From: Bidens hawaiensis
Lineage: Eukaryota; Streptophyta; Magnoliopsida; Asterales; Asteraceae
DNA length: 64,000 nucleotides
Assembly: GCA_021521415.1 (NCBI GenBank)
Contig: JAIQDT010001660.1
Span: 186,001-250,000 of the forward strand
Direction of reading: 5' to 3'
In this document: positions 10,893 through 22,164 of the stretch, one piece after another
Position numbering within the stretch: position 1 is the stretch's first letter
Layout of the letters: the number at the start of each line of letters is the position of its first letter
Notes under the pieces: generated by a model
Told to the model about the DNA's origin: nothing
The model's input: the letters and a program-made list of their open reading frames with translations, nothing else
Database searches by the model: none
Translations under genes and position numbers: made by a program

Positions 10893-13767
10893 ATGAAAGG
10901 CGCGTATCGCAGGTCAGTTGATATGCGCGCACACACACACTAAACTTTGGATCACACTCGTTGATCTTTCTAAAAAGATGTGACTTTTGTTTGGTTGAGT
11001 CACTTGAGCCATATTGAGTAATCAGTTTTGTTATTTTTGATCTAGTGGTGTTTTCAAGAAGTCAAATTGTGGCGGGAAACTAATTATAACCACAATTATG
11101 GGAATTGTAGTTGGATATTTTATTGGTGTTTCTTTCCCATCTGTCTCTCTTACCAAGGTAACTAACTTCTGAATTTTGGATATACTTTCACCACGTACAA
11201 CCATTTATTTGAATTTCAATTTACTGTAATTAATAATATCATTGTAGGTTATCTTACCTTCAAGCATTTATTCACCATTTGATGTAACAATGCGTGAGGA
11301 CCGCTCTAAAGCCCTTGAACGCAGTTTCCCTGAAAATCTTGGTTCTAGTAATACACCTAAGGTATGCTTGCTAAGGATTTCTGTCAACATTTGAATTATA
11401 AGTTAGAAATGCTGGTTTTAAGCGAGCACTTTAATTAAGTTTAAGTTACGCTCTTGTGTATCAGATTTATGTTCCAACAAATCCTCGTGGTGCAGAGACG
11501 TTGCCTCCGGGAATTGTGGTTGCAGAAACTGACTTATATTTGAGAAGATTATGGGGCGAACCTAGTGAAGTATGCTTTTCATATGTTTACTTCAGTTTAT
11601 ATCTTTTTATAACTTGAACTGTTTTTTAAAATGTGGGATTTTCAGGACTTGAAGAAAAAGCCAAAGTACTTGGTAACTTTCACTGTCGGTTGGGGTCAAA
11701 GGGACAATATTGATGCATCAATAAAAAAGGTTCCACAATATTAAATATATCCACTTTTATTAGATCTTATACTTATTTGAGGATGCTAAGGTTTGATCAT
11801 ATGACTATTTGTAGTTTTCTGCGGATTTCCAAATATTGCTTTTTCACTATGATGGTGTAGTCACCGAATGGGACCAATATGAGTGGTCAAAGCAGGCGAT
11901 CCACATCAGCGTTCGGAAACAAACCAAATGGTATGTTTTGAGTTTCTTTTATAACAAACTTGTTATTTAAATGTTTTACTTTTTTAAGTTTTATTGTATC
12001 TAAACTTTTTTAATAGGTGGTATGCAAAGAGGTTTTTGCATCCTGATGTTGTAGCAGCGTATGAGTATATTTTCATTTGGGATGAAGACCTCGGTGTTGA
12101 ACACTTTAACGCAGACAGGTATTTTTGTCGCTTATTTCTTGATTGTAAATTGTGAATTCACTTTATTATGTGTGGTGTTTTAGGTATATTCAGTTGGTAA
12201 AGAAGCATGGTTTGGAGATTTCTCAACCGGGTCTTGAACCTAATAATGGATTAACTTGGCAAATGACAAAGAGGAGAGGTGATAAGGAAGTTCACAAGTA
12301 GGTTATGAATGCTTAGTCATTTATATTTGTATAATGTTTCATGAAATAGTTCTTTAATGCGGGCCATACTTCAAGTTATGTATGTCACTGGTTTATAGGG
12401 ATACAGAAGAGAAACCGGGATGGTGCAGTGATCCTCGTTTGCCTCCATGTGCAGCGTACTCTCTCTTTACACACACACACATGCAAACACACACACACAC
12501 AAAAGAGTTGTAATGCATGATAATTTGGTTTCATGACAAGTTTTACTTGTTTTATTCAGATTTGTAGAGATTATGGCTCCTGTATTCTCTCGGGCTGCGT
12601 GGCGGTGCGTGTGGCATATGGTTCAGGTAAAGATATATATCAAGTATAGGGGTGTAAACAAGCTGAGCCTGAGCTCAACTAGGCTTGAGCTTGGCTCGTT
12701 TTGACATATGAGAGCTCGAGCTCAGCTCATTTTGATATACGAGAGCTCAAGCTCAGTTTGTGATTCATTCTTTCAAGAAAAATAAGACCATACAATACGC
12801 CAGGCCCGTGATTTGTTTTTTCGAACTCTGCTCGTTATTCTTTATTTTTTCAAGCTCGTGATTCGTTTTTCTGCTTAGTGTTTATTTATTATTAATTAGT
12901 TTATATACAATTTTAGTTATGTTTATATATTTTTTTAATTTTGTTTTTTATATATAACATAATATATATTATTTAGTTATTAGTTATTTTATCATAATTT
13001 TATGTATAATAAATAGTTTTTTTTAAATATAAATTTAATACTTTAATTGAAAATCATATAATTATTAGGCTTGCGAGAGCTCAATAAGTGAAACTCAAGC
13101 TTGGGCTCGCATATTAAACAAGCTTATTTTAAGGATCGAGCTCGTTTAACTTCGACTTGATTTGAGCTTCTAACAAGCCTATCTCAAGTAGCTCATGAGC
13201 CTGGCTTGGCTCGTTTATACCCATGCTCAAGTCACAAGGCAATATGGTCAAATAGGACGTGTGCAAAAAATTCTACCCTTTGAATCTTATCAGTTACCAT
13301 AATTCTAACATTAACTTTATTTGTTTTTGCAGAACGATCTGGTGCATGGATGGGGCTTGGATTTTGCACTTAGAAGATGCGTTAACGTCGGTCAATCATC
13401 CATTTTTATATTCTTGTCATGTAACTTATTATTTATACTAATATCAACTTTATGACCTAACAGCCCGCACATGAGAAAATCGGCGTTGTTGATTCACAGT
13501 GGATCATTCATCAAGTCGTTCCTTCTCTCGGTAGCCAGGTGAGTCATCATTTTGTTTGAAATACTAAACAACCATCTTCTGGCTTTTGTTCTTTACTTCT
13601 AACACGATTAATAATATTATTGTTATTACTTTTAACACATTCAGGGTAAGTCTGAGAACGGTGAAGCTCCGTGGAAAGGGGTAAGAGATAGATGCAAAAG
13701 CGAGTGGGCATTGTTTCAAGATCGGCTTGCAAATGCAGATAAAGCTTACTTTAAGCAGATGGGATAG
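10893..13767 (+). CDS. DUF707 family protein (13 coding exons, 380 aa)
   Basis: Exons: 10893-10912, 11046-11157, 11248-11361, 11465-11569, 11646-11729, 11815-11930, 12017-12118, 12184-12297, 12399-12455, 12560-12626, 13333-13386, 13464-13538, 13645-13767. All have GT-AG borders and sum to 1143 bp with an open frame. The protein starts MKGAYRSGVFKKSN, has one hydrophobic segment at about residues 18-38 (type II signal anchor, Golgi-type topology), then the DUF707 domain: YLVTFTVGWGQRDNIDASI, LFHYDGVVTEWDQYEWS, YEYIFIWDEDLGVEHFNAD, ending KAYFKQMG. The IFIWDEDL stretch resembles a glycosyltransferase-like acidic motif. Biochemical function is unproven; the old database name 'lysine ketoglutarate reductase trans-splicing related' should not be taken as function. 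Length is typical for the family. Intron 10 (12627-13332) holds a hAT-like MITE, but the borders are intact, so the gene looks functional. Confidence 0.93.
12647..13222. mobile_element. hAT-like MITE with GAGCTC words, in DUF707 intron 10
   Basis: Starts TAGGGGTGTAAACAAGC and ends GGCTCGTTTATACCC, inverted copies. Both ends reiterate GAGCTC/AGCTTGAG words around a 200 bp AT-rich core. TCAAGT occurs just outside both ends but not as a clean 8 bp duplication. It is the same kind of element as 9324-9775, with diverged sequence. Confidence 0.65.
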
Positions 13768-13983
13768 AGCTGAAGGAAGTCATGTACATTTTTTTGTTTG
13801 TTTGTTGACCCGTTTTGGGCCAGTTCAGCCCATGAGATGCTTGGCTATAGGGATCCATACTTTGTACTGTAGCATATAGTCCCACTATATGATGAGAAAT
13901 GTCAGTTTTTGTGCATAGTTTATGTTGTTATGATAGCAGACTTCAGTGGTTTTGTTTCCTTGTGGTTGATGTTTTGTAAGGAT

Positions 13984-14485
13984 TGGCAATACCCGGGTCA
14001 GGGTCGGGTCCGGCTATTTTCTCTAAAAACCATACCCTATACATCCGGTTCGGGTCGGGTATAGAAACAAGTATTTTAAAACAAGGTATTTGAATACCCT
14101 TTTTCCGGGTATTGAAAAAACCCTATTTTCAGGTTTTTTTTGGGTATTTTCGGGTATAGATTAGGTTTTCTAAGAGCTTGCACTTTTTAGGCGTATTTTT
14201 TTGGTCTTTTTTAGGTACTTTTTGGGTAATTTCGGGTATAGATCGAGTATTTGATAGACCGGGTTTCGGGTATTGGAAAAACCTAGTTCCGGGCATGAAA
14301 CCGGTTCCGGGTATTACCGGGTACAAATCGGGTCCGGTTCCGGGTACGGGTTTTGATACTGACATGCATACCCTATCTATACCCTACGGGTAGGGTCGGG
14401 TACTGGTTCGGGTATTAAAAACCTGGGTATAAAATAAATCTGTCCGGGTTTTTTCTTGGGTTCGGTTTTTTTTTCCACCTCTAGT
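13984..14485. mobile_element. MITE-like element with GGGTA/CCGGGT-word interior
   Basis: Starts near TTGGCAATACCCGGGTC and ends near GGGTTCGGTTTTTTTTTCC, then ACCTCTAG. The ~500 bp body is a degenerate reiteration of CGGGTATT, GGGTTCGG and similar words. The open frames in it on both strands are translations of the repeat. It lies in the DUF707-UXT intergenic space. Confidence 0.5.
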
Positions 14486-15621
14486 GCTACCTTCTTGATA
14501 AGAAAACATGGATCGGCCCGGCCCAATTGGAAGTATTGCATATATGTATAATGTATGGTCTTATTTTTCTAGATTTTGTTTAGTGCAAATGTGTGTTAAG
14601 AGGGTTACATCAATGTCAAAATTAACTTGAATTATTAGTAAGCAAAGGTTGTTGAGTCATGACCCAAGCTGTTAGGAGTATCATTCAAGATGCACTCATT
14701 CCACCTAACAAATAAATTAATTAGTGTAACTATTTTAATACAACTCTTGTTCTTGTTTAATTTTTCATAGTTATGGTTATTTTTGTTTATGAGCAAATAG
14801 TTGGTGTAAGATTAGCGATATAAATTCCTGACACGACACAAACATAACTAAAAAGTTCATAGATTGCGATTGATTTTATACTGGCTCGGGTCACCCTGAT
14901 TGATTTGCGATTTTGCGGACTATAATTTGTTTAAAAATGTAATTAATACCATAACCTTTTTTATTAGCTAATACCAAATTTAAAAGTTAATAACATAGAA
15001 AAATTTATAGTTCTAGGTACCAAATTCAAAAAAGGCTTGCGGCGAAGCTTGTTGCTCGTTTGCCTTCACATTATACTTTATTATAATTTATTTTAAGTAT
15101 TTTTATTTCTATTCCTAATTTTTGTAAATTTACAGGGTTGGTACATTAATATACAAAATAACATATACTTCTTTGTAGGTAAACGATGTGTTCGTACCAA
15201 CCCATGAACATGCATATTGTGTTAATGTTAGGTTCTTACGTCAGACACTATTTCCAGGATCAACCCGTTAACCTGCTAATCCGACATGCTATAAGAAGTT
15301 GAAAACAAAACTTTGGTGGTGTAAAATAATAATAATAATAATAATAATAATACAAACTTAATAACGGCTACTGTAGAGATACATATAGAAACATGTTTTG
15401 TTTTGCCTTCAAATCCAAGCAAACATGGAAAAAAAAATGCAATTTTATGTACCAACCGATGTAGATGGCAGACCTTGAATTATAAACCCATCCATTCCAT
15501 TCCATTCCATTTGCCTTCAATCTCACATTCTCCTGCTTCTTTTCAACTACTCATCATTTCTTGAGTTGCAGTCGAATTCGGACATTAACTGAAGTAAATT
15601 TGTAAGTTGTGAAAAGAAGAT
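14486..15621. promoter_or_regulatory. Intergenic/promoter region of the UXT-like gene
   Basis: No gene. An (ATA)n microsatellite lies at 15328-15351. Closer to the ATG, CCATT pentamers (15491-15511) and a pyrimidine-rich stretch precede the start codon. No TATA box can be assigned with confidence. Confidence 0.4.
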
Positions 15622-18536
15622 ATGGGGGAGTTAACAGGGTACCAGTTGGGGGTTATTGGTGCATTGTTTCTATCAGTGGCATCATCTGTGTCAATTGTTA
15701 TTTGCAACAAAGCCTTGATGAGCAACCTGGGCTTTACTTTTGGTAATGTTTCTGTATATTATTTCTATGTTTATTTGCATGTCAAGTAACCATTTTTGTT
15801 AAAATGCATGTATAGATTAGGTATATTCGCGCGCTAAGTTAATATATACAACATTCATATAGTTTTCTAGTATTCAATATTCAAGTAAATTATTATTTTA
15901 ATGTCGTTATATATTATAATATAAGAAACTGAATTTGTTTTGATATTTGATATTTTAAAAAAATCCCATAGCAGCAGCGTAAGCAAATATGGTAGAATTC
16001 TATCTCTAGGACTGTTTTATAAATTCCGTTCCTATCAGTATCAATTTTTATTTCACCTATCTCATAGAAAAATAAAAGGGATAACTCTTGACAAAATGGT
16101 TATAAAGTTTCTGGCACGGCTTGAACATGACATGAAAATATTCAGGTTTTGGGTTCTTTTTAAAAAAGGGACGTGCTCGGGTTAATTTACCTATTTAGCC
16201 CGTTTAGTTAAACAGGTTGACGGTTGACCTGCATTATGTTTAGTTAAAGAGGTCGACCCATTAACCCGTTTAACCTATTTATTTACAACTCGATTAACAC
16301 GCTTACAACTTGGTTATCGCCCACCAACCAGTTTGACTAGTTTGGATAAATAATGGTTAAAAGAGTGGTGTTTTTGACACGAATAAAAATATGGGTCATG
16401 TTCGGGTTGAACTATTCAACCTGCCAAACCCCTAACCCGACACGATTGACACTCTTAGGTTTTGCTAAATCTTCAGAACTGGAAACAAACAATTACTTGA
16501 TGAAATTAAATACATAAAATAAACGCGTAAGTTAAGGCAATAGTTAATTTACACGTTTTTACACTAAAAATAGACTGATTAGAAAATAATAAAGTTGGGG
16601 GAAAATCTTCATTGATAAATATGATAAAGTAGGAGCCCAATTAATGAAATTTGAGCCCGACATCAGGTGGTTGTTTGCCACATGATCCGGTTCATCCATA
16701 CCTTTTGGTCCACTGCTTATGAGTCTCGTAACAATACTTGTACCCCAAGTTATGCCCTTTTTATATTTGGGCCCCGTCTTAGGTGTTATAAATTAACCAA
16801 ATGTACTAAAGTAACGAAATTTAAATTTCTTTGTGTAGCTACAACATTGACTAGCTGGCATTTGGTGGTAACATACTGCACACTTCATGTCGCGCACCGT
16901 TTGAATTTCTTCGAGAACAAGAAAATTGATATGAAAACCGTGATCCTCTTCGGTATCCTAAACGGTGTTTCAATTGGTTTTCTTAACTTGAGCCTCGGCT
17001 TTAACTCCATCGGCTTTTATCAGGTTTGTGCTTCTCATTACTCAATAGTTAAGTTCAAGTGGTAGTGCACATTATATTGTAACTTATAATATTGGTTTGG
17101 TTTCATGTTTTCCAGATGACCAAACTCGCCATCATACCTTTTACTGTCCTCTTAGAAACTCTTTTCTTGAAAAAACAGTTCAGGTAAAAAAACATGTTAC
17201 AGGATTAGGGTTCAGGGTTTAACCCGTATTTGTAATAACCGTTTTTGGTTCATGATGACTTGCAGCCAGAAAATAAAGTTATCGCTTTTCGTCCTACTTC
17301 TTGGAGTCGGCATAGCATCCGTAACGGATCTTCAACTCAATGTTCTTGGCACAATTCTCTCCCTTCTAGCTATTGCCACCACATGTGTTGGTCAAATTGT
17401 ATGATCTTCACTTTATATATATATATAATTTTTTTTTATTTTTTTACAGTCATCTCAAGTTATTCTTAACAAAAAGTTGTAATTTCAGCTGACAAACACA
17501 ATCCAAAAGAGACTAAATGTGTCATCAACTCAACTGTTGTATCAATCAGCACCATTTCAAGCAGCTATACTATTTGTCACAGGCCCTTTAGTAGATCAAT
17601 ATCTCACAAAGCAAAATGTTTTTGCTTTCAAATATTCACCTCTTGTTTTGGTACTTTTTATGCCCTTTTTCAGTTAATTATGCATGGGTTGTTTTTGAGG
17701 TGATGTGATTATAGTTATATTATGTTGCAGGCGTTTATAATACTATCGTGTTTGATTGCGGTTTCTGTGAACTTTAGTACATTTTTGGTGATTGGGAAGA
17801 CGTCGCCGGTTACATACCAAGTGTTGGGGCATCTAAAAACATGTCTTGTTCTTGGATTTGGGTATACTTTGCTTCATGACCCTTTTACACAAAGAAACAT
17901 CATAGGAATACTTGTTGCCATTCTTGGAATGGGCTTGTATTCTTACTTTTGTACCCATGAAAACAAAAAGAAACAAATGATTGATCTCTCTCAAGGTTCA
18001 CAAGTGCGTACCCTTCTCTCTCTTGACTCTTGCTAAACAATAAATTTTGAACCATACAACAGGGTCGGCTCAACCTTTTGAGAAACCTAAAGCGGATTCT
18101 AAACTTAGGCCTCTTTTAATAAAAAAAAATAATAATTTCTTTTGCTTAGAATCATAACATGTGGGAATTTGATATCGCACATTTTTTGTATACGATATCT
18201 AAAAGACACACAATCCTACGTGTTAGAGTTGTAGTTGAAAAAAAAAACAACTTTCCAACTATATTGATTGTTTGTTCTACTTGTCAAAGCTGAAAATTAA
18301 AGGAAGTTAAAGCCTAAAAATTAAGGGGTCCCAATCTTTAAGTTTTTCCTTTTTTCTCTTTTTTTCCAGTTGAGCCGCCCATGTACTATATAACCAATTG
18401 TTTTAGTTGATGCATATATTTTCTTTTAATTATTTTTCAGATCAAAGATAAAGATAGTAGCACCCCTCTTTTGGGACATCAAGATAAAGAAAATCATTTT
18501 GAAGTGAAGAAAGCAACCAAAGACTCCCTTGTTTAA
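15622..18536 (+). CDS. UDP-xylose transporter-like nucleotide-sugar transporter (7 exons, 345 aa)
   Basis: Exons: 15622-15742, 16839-17023, 17116-17183, 17266-17398, 17489-17650, 17731-18003, 18441-18536; all GT-AG, total 1038 bp, open throughout. The protein begins MGELTGYQLGVIGALFLSV and has about ten hydrophobic segments typical of the drug/metabolite transporter fold. Family hallmarks include SVSIVICNKALMSNLGF, SWHLVVTYCTLHVAH, GFYQMTKLAIIPFTVLLE and TSPVTYQVLGHLKTCLVL. The last exon encodes a hydrophilic cytosolic tail. Sequence and length fit the UXT clade of the plant KT/TPT nucleotide-sugar transporters, which move UDP-xylose from cytosol into Golgi or ER lumen in exchange for UMP for xylan and xyloglucan synthesis. 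Substrate is inferred from the family. Introns 1 and 6 contain repeat insertions but splice sites are intact. Confidence 0.93.
16130..16457. mobile_element. Repeat insertion in UXT intron 1 (AACCCG-word element)
   Basis: About 330 bp of reiterated TTAACCCGTTTA, GTTGACC and GGGTCATGTTCGGGTTG words, ending GACACGATTGACACTCTTA. The right end resembles hAT-like elements starting TAAGAGTGTCAATCGTG on the minus strand. The left boundary is uncertain and no target duplication is clear. Confidence 0.4.
18061..18380. mobile_element. hAT-like MITE in UXT intron 6
   Basis: Starts (C)AGGGTCGGCTCAACC and ends GTTGAGCCGCCC, inverted copies. The AT-rich interior has no frame. The start resembles the ends of the insertion at 59267-60011. 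Target duplication is not clear. Confidence 0.55.
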
Positions 18537-18760
18537 GCTATAGTGACTGTTAGGATTATTAAATGTGTTTATTTCCTTTTTAATTCAACCGAGTATATTC
18601 AAATTTTGATTCTTTTAAATAAAGTTCAAAACTGTCACACACTTGACTTGATTTAGTCTTTATACTTTTGTTGTGGTTTCCCAACTTTTTTCTCTCTCAG
18701 ATGTTAATTTTGTCTTTTTGTTGGTTATATACAAACACCAGCAACATGTGTGTGAATAAG

Positions 18761-19045
18761 GCTATACGGCCGTATAGGCCTCACTTATTGACATGCGTAT
18801 GGAGGTGACAGTGTGACAGTTTTTTGCAGTCTGTACGAGCCGTATAGATATTATAGCTCATATAGATCCTATACGAGTCGTATAGACCATATACGACGCG
18901 TATAGACCTTATACGAGCCGTCTGACCTATACGAGCCGTATAGGATCTATACGACTCATATAGACAGCATGTCAACCTGTACTTTAACAAGAGATTTATA
19001 ATTATTTTATGGTCTATACAAGCCGTATAGATGGTATGCAACCCG
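18761..19045. repeat. Tandem quasi-palindromic TATACGAGNCGTATAG repeats
   Basis: Irregular tandem copies of a 16-20 bp motif, TATACGAGCCGTATAG, alternate with short spacers; each copy is nearly self-complementary. More copies lie at about 19440-19600 inside the left inverted-repeat arm and at 38030-38190 inside the right arm. The minus-strand open frame here is a translation of the repeat. Confidence 0.75.
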
Positions 19046-19940
19046 CACAACTCATGTATCATCTTTTCTTGCTCAAAACATGTTAGATTTGTGTATTGCT
19101 TTATAATTCGTCACCTAACAACTTCTATTTCATTCATCATGTATCTATATAATTTTATAAAAGCTATATTTTAAAAGCTGAGTTAACACGAATCAAAACA
19201 TCTATATTAATAAACGAAATTATTTTTATAGCAATTATATTTCAAAAGCTTAGATAACTCATATGAATGTCAACCAAAATAGATTGCATGACCACATCTA
19301 AAAGCCGTTACCCAGAAACGCTCATGTTGTTCGTAGGTTGTTATGCATGAAGCAATTTTTTTTTAAATTTCGTGTTTCTATTTTGTAACCAACTCGGATG
19401 TTATTTTTAATATTTTGTAATTTAAAAAAAAAACTATATGAGTCAAGCTGACTCTATATGAGTCGTATAGCCTTATACGGTTCGCATAGGGACTATACAA
19501 TACAAATCAATACAAACTAACACTTCCTGACTGAAAATGACTTGACTCTACACCTATATGAGTCGTATAGACCATATACGACTCGTATAGGCTCTCCTGA
19601 TGTTTGAATAACCTCCGTAATGTATGTATAACCCAAGCCACGCCTAAAATGCAGTCAAAAGCCAAGTTGCATTTAAAGAAAAAAAAAATCTTTGAATATC
19701 TTGCATTTCTGTTTGTTAAGTATGTTATGATTAAAGAATTCATAGCCAACCCATACTTCTAGCATTAGCAGCGGGCCATATCAGTTGCATGATCAATTGA
19801 TCAGCACATATGCAAATGGATGACATCACCCACAATGACCTAAGTAAAATACAAATTCTATTCATAATAAGTGATTGTTTTTGTATGCTCATGTTACATA
19901 TTTCTCATTTGATTTCACATGAAATAAAAAGTTCGTCATC

Positions 19941-19970
<30 letters not shown>

Positions 19971-19976
<6 letters not shown>

Positions 19977-20302
19977 AGGTTAAAATGAAAACCCACTTGA
20001 GTTGTGAAAACCCGCGAAAACCCTATGTAACATCGTTTTTTTTTTGTTACATGTAATAAATGTTGTAACATTTAATACAAAACATCGAAACATAAAAAAA
20101 AATGTTTTGCTATTTTTTAACATTTTTTACTAATTTTTATATATGTTTTCAGGAGAGAGAAAAAATTATATTTATATTTACATTTTTTATTCACTTTAAT
20201 TGTGGATCACAAGATTTAAACATTAATTAAAAACATGTGGTTGAGAATAGGTTTCTAGAGTTTTCACAACTCAAGTAGGTTTTCATTTTATACTTAGCCT
20301 AT
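19971..20302. mobile_element. MITE family A, copy 1, bordered by (TA)n
   Basis: Starts AGGGTAAGGTTAAAATGAAA after a (TA)n tract and ends TTTTATACTTAGCCTATA. Terminal inverted repeats of about 40 bp include CCCACTTGAGTTGTGAAAAC and its inverse. The AT-rich interior contains CATGTAA and ATGTTACA words. The other copies are at 20396, 28615, 32029, 36909 and 37323. Confidence 0.8.
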
Positions 20303-20319
20303 ACACACACACACACACA

Positions 20320-20362
20320 CTAGATTTTATCCCCTGTATTACGGGGTTGTTTTACATTATTC

Positions 20363-20396
<34 letters not shown>

Positions 20397-20716
20397 GGAG
20401 AAGTATAGTTTGAAAACCCTCTTGAGTTGAGAAAACCCGTGAAAACCCTATGTAACATCGTTTTTTTGTTACATGTAATATATGTTGTTACATTTAATAC
20501 AAAACATCGAAAACATAAAAAAAATGTTTTGCTATTTTTTTTATATTTTTTAGTAATTTTTATATATGTTTTCAAGAGAGAGAAATGTAAATAAACTTTT
20601 ATATTTTTTATTAACTTTAATTGTGGACCACAAGATTTAATCTTTAATTAAAAACATGTGTTTGAGAATGAGTTTCTAGAGTTTTCACAACTCAAGTGGG
20701 TTTTTATTTTAACCTA

Positions 20717-20758
<42 letters not shown>

Positions 20759-21627
20759 ATTTATTGTAAGAAAGTTAATAATTAATATACTTGTGGTTTG
20801 ATGATAAAATAGTTTCACAAATAAATTATATGTTATAATCCGGTTTAAAGCTATCTGGGTTTGGTGATACCCATTACCCGTTTATTTTCTTTATTATAAA
20901 ATTGTTTCTTAATTATAAATATCTTTTTATAAATAAAATAGGATATTAATTTTTAGTATATCCCTATTTTATAGGATTTTCGTATCAAATATTTGATTAG
21001 GTTAATTTTTAATATAATGAGATGTTATACCCCGTTTAAGAGCTATCTGAGTTAGGTGAGACCTTTACCCGTGAATTCGGGTCAAATGCGTGAGAAGCCT
21101 TCATTTACAAATAAGGCAATCTGATGGCTTTAGAGAATGGTTGTTTTACATTTTTTGTTTTTTAATATTTATTTTTTGGATTTCAATTTTCTTTGTTGTA
21201 AGAAATTTAATAATATACTTAAGGTTTGATGATGAAAGGGTTTCATAAATAAATGATATGTTATAACCCGTTTAAAAGCTATCTGGATTTGTGACCCATG
21301 ACCCGCTTATGTTTTTTACTATAAAATTGTTTATTAATTATAAATAATATCTCTTTCTTTTTAAATTGGATATTAAATTTTAGTATATTCCTATTTTATA
21401 GGATTTTCATATCAAATAATTGGTAAGATTAATTTTTAATTTAATGAAATGTTATAACCCGTTTAAGAGCTATCTGGTTTTGATAAGACCCATACCCATA
21501 AATTTGGGTTAAATCAATGAGAGGTCTCCATTTAAAAATCAAGCAATCTGGTGACTTCCATAAAAAGGGGGAGCGACCACATCGCAACACGTAGTATTTT
21601 AGGGTTTTCATTTATAAATATTATAGA
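20320..21627 (-). mobile_element. Small non-autonomous Helitron, left arm copy
   Basis: On the minus strand it starts TCTATAATATTTATAAATG (from 21627) and ends with hairpin CCCCGTAATACAGGGG, then ATAAAATCTAG (CTAG at 20323-20320). The bases just outside are A and T. The first ~100 bp match the 5' end of the 5.9 kb Helitron at 1939. The interior has three diverged tandem units around 'GTTATAACCCGTTTAAGAG' and a nested MITE A copy. It has no coding sequence. An equivalent copy of identical length (1308 bp) is at 36005-37312. Confidence 0.85.
20396..20722. mobile_element. MITE family A, copy 2, nested in the small Helitron
   Basis: Bordered by (TA)n on both sides. Starts AGGAGAAGTATAGTTTGAAA and ends TTTAACCTAACCCTATA. 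Same interior as copy 1. Confidence 0.78.
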
Positions 21628-21654
21628 TATATATATATATATACATATATATAT

Positions 21655-21996
21655 AGGGGAGGGATATTTTGAGAACCATGTTGAGTTTTAAGAACTTAAG
21701 AACTCAATTCTTGGCCACACATTTAATTAAATGGATTGAAATATGTGGTTGAGATTAAATCTGACCAAAAAGTCAAAGTAGGAGAGAGAATAAATATGTA
21801 AGTGATTACACAAACTTTTACGTCCGTTACACATGTGTAAAAAGTCGACTCTGAGTGTAAAAAATTATGTAATTTTTTTACGTATATGTAACCTACATAT
21901 ATTACGCATGTGTAAAAAAAATTTCGAAAAAAAAATCGTTACATTGAGTTCTTTCGTGTTCTTAAAACTCAAAAGGGTTCTCATTTGAAATCTCCC
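21655..21996. mobile_element. MITE family B, copy 1, bordered by (TA)n
   Basis: Starts AGGGGAGGGATATTTTGAGA and ends GGTTCTCATTTGAAATCTCCC. Terminal repeats carry GTTGAGTTTTAAGAACTTAA-like words in inverted orientation. A partial copy (22012-22070) follows after another (TA)n. The other full copies are at 32408 and 35638. Confidence 0.78.
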
Positions 21997-22164
21997 ATAT
22001 ATATATATATATGAGAGATTTCTTTTGAGAACAACTTTGAGTTTTAAGAATGATGGTCATGTAAAAGTTAGGTATTTTATTATATTAATTAGTTATATTT
22101 AGTTAAATATTTGAATGAACATTTATATTTCAAACATCTTTACGTGTTTCAGGGCATTGGACGT

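Larger units (their letters stand above)
19093..22164. repeat. Left arm of a 3.1 kb inverted repeat
   Basis: This segment is the reverse complement of 35454-38554, starting at GTATTGCTTTATAATTCG (left) and ending at GGGCATTGGACGT. Stretches compared by eye differ by roughly one base in 30-50 plus microsatellite length changes. It contains TATACGAG repeats, two copies of MITE family A, one of family B, and a small Helitron. All recur at matching positions in the right arm, so the duplication happened after those insertions. No gene is present. Confidence 0.92.
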
